Program-made: the position numbers and the translations under genes
Part shown: piece by piece, positions 61,038 through 64,000 of the stretch
How positions within the stretch are numbered: the stretch's first letter is position 1
How the letters are laid out: each line of letters starts with the position of its first letter
The notes under the pieces: model-generated
Seen by the model: only the letters and a program-made list of their open reading frames with translations
Database searches by the model: none
What the model was told of the DNA's origin: nothing
Assembly (NCBI RefSeq): GCF_003971235.1
Contig: NZ_CP034661.1
Coordinates: 372,001-436,000, forward strand
DNA: 64,000 nucleotides
Reading direction: 5' to 3'
Origin: Chryseobacterium aureum
GTDB lineage: Bacteria; Bacteroidota; Bacteroidia; Flavobacteriales; Weeksellaceae

Positions 61038-62474
61038 ATGGAAAAAATACTTCTTACGGGAGCTACCGGCTATATCGGTAAAAGAATGATCAGTGTAATA
61101 GCTGCGCAGGGATATAAAGTTGTGTGTTGCTGCAGGGATGTCAGCCGTTTTACCAGGAATATGGATATCGATGAACAGCTCATTGAAGTCATTGAAGTTG
61201 ATTTTCTCAAACCCGAAACCCTGAAAAATATTCCTGAAGATATTACGGGAGCCTATTATCTGATGCATTCCATGAGTAATTCCGCAGATTATGAAGAATC
61301 AGAAAAAAAATGTGCCTCTAATTTTTCCGGGTATATAGAAAAGACACAATGTAAACATATTGTCTATCTTTCAGGGCTCGTGAATGAAAAAGAACTGTCA
61401 AAACACCTGAACTCCAGGTACGAGGTAGAAAAAATACTGATGGAATGCAAAGTTCCTGCAACGGTTCTTCGTGCCGGGATCATCATTGGATCCGGAAGTG
61501 CCTCCTTTGAGATTATCAGGGATCTTGTTGAAAAACTGCCGGTGATGGTAGCCCCCAAGTGGCTGTATACCCAATGTCAGCCGATAGGCATTGCCAATGT
61601 TCTGGATTTTCTGATTTTTGTGCTTTTCAAAGAAACCGCATACCAGAAAAACTTTGATATTGGATGTGATGATGTGCTTACCTATAAAGAGATGTTGTTA
61701 CAATTTGCAAAAGTAAGAGGACTGAAAAGAACAATTTTTACATTGCCTGTGATGACGCCCAGATTATCTTCATACTGGCTTTACTTTATTACATCCACTT
61801 CTTACAATTTAGCGAAAGCACTCGTTGGAAGCATGAAAATAGAAGTCGTATGCCGTCCGGAAAGTCTCACGGAGATCAAATTGATTACCGGTATTCAGCC
61901 TTTCTCATACAATACTGCATTAAAGCGTACCCTTGCCAAAATTCAGGCCAATGAAATCGTATCCAGCTGGAAAGACAGTTTTATCAGCAGCCGTCATGAT
62001 TCCACATTGAAACCATACCAGGACGTACCCAAATACGGGTGCTTTACAGATCTCAGAAGTGAAGAATATGATGACAAGGAGGCTTGCATGGAACGTGTTT
62101 TTGAATTGGGAGGTACCCATGGCTGGTACGGGCAGTATCTTTGGAAAATAAGAGGACTGTTTGATAAAATGGTTGGCGGACCCGGATTGAGAAGAGGACG
62201 CAGACATCCTACAGATCTTAAAGAAGGTGATGCCCTTGACTTCTGGAGAGTACTCTATGCCAACCGCAATGATGGAAAGCTGATATTATTCGCTGAGATG
62301 AAACTTCCCGGAGAAGCCTGGCTGATGTTTAAAATTTACAGGAATAAGATCTGGCAAAAAGCCGTATTTCGTCCAAAAGGGCTATGGGGAAGGCTGTATT
62401 GGTTGATGGTACTGCCATTTCATGGATTTATCTTCAAGGGAATGATCAGAAGGTTAAGTGGGAAGCAAAAGTGA
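61038..62474 (+). CDS. large SDR/NAD(P)-binding protein with C-terminal DUF2867
   Basis: 478 aa. Atypical SDR start ILLTGATGYIGKRMI (about 4-18), YYLMHSMS, HIVYLSGLVN and LRAGIIIGSGSASFEIIRDLVEKLPVM. The last about 150 residues (HGWYGQYLWKIRGLFDKMVGGPGLRRGRRHP, then DALDFWRV..KLILFAEMKLPGEAWLMF) match DUF2867. Proteins of this form have been noted in light-induced gene sets of non-phototrophic bacteria. The last gene of the operon, 48 bases after ribA. Confidence 0.9.
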   Translation: MEKILLTGATGYIGKRMISVIAAQGYKVVCCCRDVSRFTRNMDIDEQLIEVIEVDFLKPETLKNIPEDITGAYYLMHSMSNSADYEESEKKCASNFSGYIEKTQCKHIVYLSGLVNEKELSKHLNSRYEVEKILMECKVPATVLRAGIIIGSGSASFEIIRDLVEKLPVMVAPKWLYTQCQPIGIANVLDFLIFVLFKETAYQKNFDIGCDDVLTYKEMLLQFAKVRGLKRTIFTLPVMTPRLSSYWLYFITSTSYNLAKALVGSMKIEVVCRPESLTEIKLITGIQPFSYNTALKRTLAKIQANEIVSSWKDSFISSRHDSTLKPYQDVPKYGCFTDLRSEEYDDKEACMERVFELGGTHGWYGQYLWKIRGLFDKMVGGPGLRRGRRHPTDLKEGDALDFWRVLYANRNDGKLILFAEMKLPGEAWLMFKIYRNKIWQKAVFRPKGLWGRLYWLMVLPFHGFIFKGMIRRLSGKQK

Positions 62475-62588
62475 AATTATCCTTTAAAAAAAACTACAAA
62501 CTTTAATTTTAGGAATATTTTAACATAGTGTATCTTTTTTAGGCATTAATATTGTTTATTTATATACCAAATACTTAAATATTATATT

Positions 62589-62888
62589 ATGAATAATTCA
62601 GATTACAACAAAGCAGAAAAAGCCGTAAACGAAACAGAAAATACGCTTAAAAATGCAGCGAATGATGCAAAATGGAAGATCAGTGAGTTAGCAGATAAAG
62701 CTAAAGATTATATCAATGAAAAAAGAGATAATGATCAGGAAGCAACTCAGGAAGACTGGTTGGAAAGAGTAAAATCCAATATTTCTGACGCCTGGGAGGA
62801 TATTAAAGATCAGGCAGATGAAGCTTGGGAAAAAACAAAAGATGCTGCTGAAGATGTAAAAGCAGAATGGAGAAAAAAAACAAATTAA
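62589..62888 (+). CDS. small LEA-like/amphipathic-helix stress protein
   Basis: 99 aa, very hydrophilic (rich in Lys, Glu, Asp, Ala), no Cys, no signal sequence. Repeating 11-residue-like amphipathic helices: NETENTLKNAANDAKWKISELADKAKDYI and VKSNISDAWEDIKDQADEAWEKTKDAAEDVKAEW. Such patterns occur in group 3 LEA, YtxH-like and CsbD-like stress proteins. Monocistronic between the operon end and its own terminator. Confidence 0.8.
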   Translation: MNNSDYNKAEKAVNETENTLKNAANDAKWKISELADKAKDYINEKRDNDQEATQEDWLERVKSNISDAWEDIKDQADEAWEKTKDAAEDVKAEWRKKTN

Positions 62889-62900
62889 TGTTAGTTTAAT

Positions 62901-62936
62901 AAAAGGCCAGAACTTCTAAAGTTCTGGCCTTTTTTA
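62901..62936 (+). terminator. terminator of the LEA-like gene
   Basis: AAAAGGCCAGAACTT pairs with AAGTTCTGGCCTTTT around a CTA loop, then T-run. Confidence 0.93.
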
Positions 62937-63371
62937 TGATTATTTATTTGTTGTAGTTTATTTATATCCTATATAGAGCTGTGCTTTATCTAAAGTGTTC
63001 ATTCATCAGGTTCATCGTGGTATTTTTTAATCATCTTTAAAAGTTTACATAAAAGTTGCTACTTAAAAAATTACGCTGTAGTTATACCTGTCTGCAAAGA
63101 AAATACCTGTAACTTCTGAAACATTTCTAGGAATTTTTTCTTAAAATTTTTACAAGATCAATAATTTGTAAACTTATCCTATTTTTCATCAATATATAAT
63201 TACCTATTATATTCTTTATAGCGTTAATTTTTCTTGAAATTTTCGCTTATATTTTTAAATAGTATTGATCAATTAATCGTTCGTGTTATTAATATGGGGA
63301 AGAGTAAAAATGTGGTATGGATTTGTTATTCATAATACTTTAAAAATTGCTACGTTTTGAAATATTGTGAG
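62937..63371. other. 435-bp AT-rich gene-free region
   Basis: No open frame worth calling and no clear hairpin. It acts as the upstream region of the REC-PAS gene. Confidence 0.4.
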
Positions 63372-63379
63372 TATTTTTG
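63372..63379 (+). promoter_or_regulatory. TAnnTTTG -7 box for the REC-PAS gene
   Basis: TATTTTTG, exact match, 40 bases before the ATG. Confidence 0.45.
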
Positions 63380-63419
63380 AGGTTTAAATATCTGTAACTA
63401 ATTATTGATTTTAACTTCT

Positions 63420-64000
63420 ATGATTTTAATTGTTGATGACAATCAAAGTAATCTTTATTCACTTCAAAAATTACTTGAATCCAAGGATTTTCAGGTGGAA
63501 ACAGCCAATTCCGGTGAAGAGGCTCTGGGTAAAGCCCTCAAAAATGACTATGCGCTCATTATCCTGGATGTTCAGATGCCGGATATGGATGGTTTTGAAG
63601 TAGCAGAAACACTGGCAGATTACAGTAAAACAAAAGAAGTTCCCATTATATTTTTATCTGCGGTCAATACAGACAAAAAATTTATAACGAAAGGTTATGC
63701 ATCCGGTGCTAAAGACTATGTAACCAAACCTGTAGACCCTGAAATTCTTTTACTCAAGGTAAAAACGTTCTACAATCTTCAGGAGCAGAATATAGCCATG
63801 AAAAAGACGCAGCAGAATCTTGAGCTGGAGGTAAAGGGAAGGCGTGAATCACAAGTGACGATGAAGTCTCAGATAGACCATTTTCACTTGATGCTAGAGT
63901 CACTTCCACAAATTGCATTTACCCTGAATGAAGCCGGAGCAGTGGATTTCGTTAATGGTAAATGGTATGAATATTCCCTCTCAGAGCAGGATTTTCCTGA
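63420..64000 (+). CDS. REC-PAS signalling protein, probably hybrid histidine kinase (5' part only)
   Basis: 193 codons before the right edge. Receiver domain 1-118: ILIVDDNQSN acidic pocket, Asp50 in IILDVQMPDMDG, and KDYVTKPVDPEI with the conserved Lys. A coiled-coil linker (about 120-150, LQEQNIAMKKTQQNLELEVKGRRESQ) leads into a PAS-like domain (FHLMLESLPQIAFTLNEAGAVDFVNGKW). A histidine kinase or GGDEF domain is expected next but cannot be seen. Confidence 0.9.
   Translation, partial: MILIVDDNQSNLYSLQKLLESKDFQVETANSGEEALGKALKNDYALIILDVQMPDMDGFEVAETLADYSKTKEVPIIFLSAVNTDKKFITKGYASGAKDYVTKPVDPEILLLKVKTFYNLQEQNIAMKKTQQNLELEVKGRRESQVTMKSQIDHFHLMLESLPQIAFTLNEAGAVDFVNGKWYEYSLSEQDFP

Overview
The window reads as chromosome from a member of the Bacteroidota, most likely Flavobacteriia of the Chryseobacterium type (Weeksellaceae). 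The DNA is AT-rich. Many genes are preceded by the Bacteroidota sigma-factor -7 element TAnnTTTG rather than by Shine-Dalgarno sites. There is a type IX secretion (T9SS) C-terminal sorting domain, a GEVED protein, a solo PdhA-E2 pair, a DUF4153 protein and a fused CrtYcd-type lycopene cyclase. No phage, transposase, integrase, CRISPR array or rRNA was seen; there is one tRNA.

Layout. 1-529: 5' part of an NtrC-type response regulator (runs off the left edge). 585-3199: PLP homeostasis protein, polysaccharide deacetylase lipoprotein, DUF72 protein. 3205-7218: copper-handling operon (hotdog thioesterase, a hybrid regulator with an HMA-like N-terminus and an AraC helix-turn-helix, a copper P-type ATPase with four extra metal-binding repeats, DUF72). 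7762-8121: RRM RNA-binding protein. 8217-11128: PAP2-like, BlaI-like and DUF4153 operon. 11650-14353: pyruvate dehydrogenase E1-alpha and E2. 14671-20986: LolD-like ATPase, L,D-transpeptidase, RadC, FemAB/GNAT-like protein, PhyH-type dioxygenase, membrane proteins, soluble pyrophosphatase. 21068-32007: amidohydrolase lipoprotein, membrane pyrophosphatase fused to an OmpA domain, aminotransferase, M28 peptidase, VOC protein, minimal endonuclease V, thiolase with twin operators, GEVED/T9SS protein. 32130-46407: SWIM-SNF2 helicase, an SDR and transporter region with three AraC regulators, a MarR regulator with a secreted partner, and a class I photolyase. 46507-52784: a His/Cys-rich secreted protein, a TonB-dependent receptor and an ABC-2 exporter (two permeases and an ATPase) in one operon. 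52931-53956: alcohol dehydrogenase. 53957-55143: gene-poor region with a tRNA-Arg(CCU) and three successive terminator-ended units that look like small RNAs.

55144-62474 is the most coherent module: a nine-gene, tightly packed operon starting with a MarR-family regulator whose promoter carries two similar palindromes. It continues with CrtI, CrtB, an SRPBCC protein, CrtZ, a CrtYcd-like cyclase, a lipocalin lipoprotein, stand-alone GTP cyclohydrolase II and a large SDR. CrtI, CrtB, CrtY and CrtZ together predict zeaxanthin production from GGPP; GGPP synthase (crtE) is not in the window. The companion genes suggest a photo-oxidative stress island under MarR control rather than only a pigment operon. 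A small LEA-like stress protein follows, and the window ends in the start of a REC-PAS signalling protein.

Start codons were moved inward from the longest possible frame where a TAnnTTTG box, a signal peptide or family length argued for it. All functional names come from reading motifs; no database search was run.
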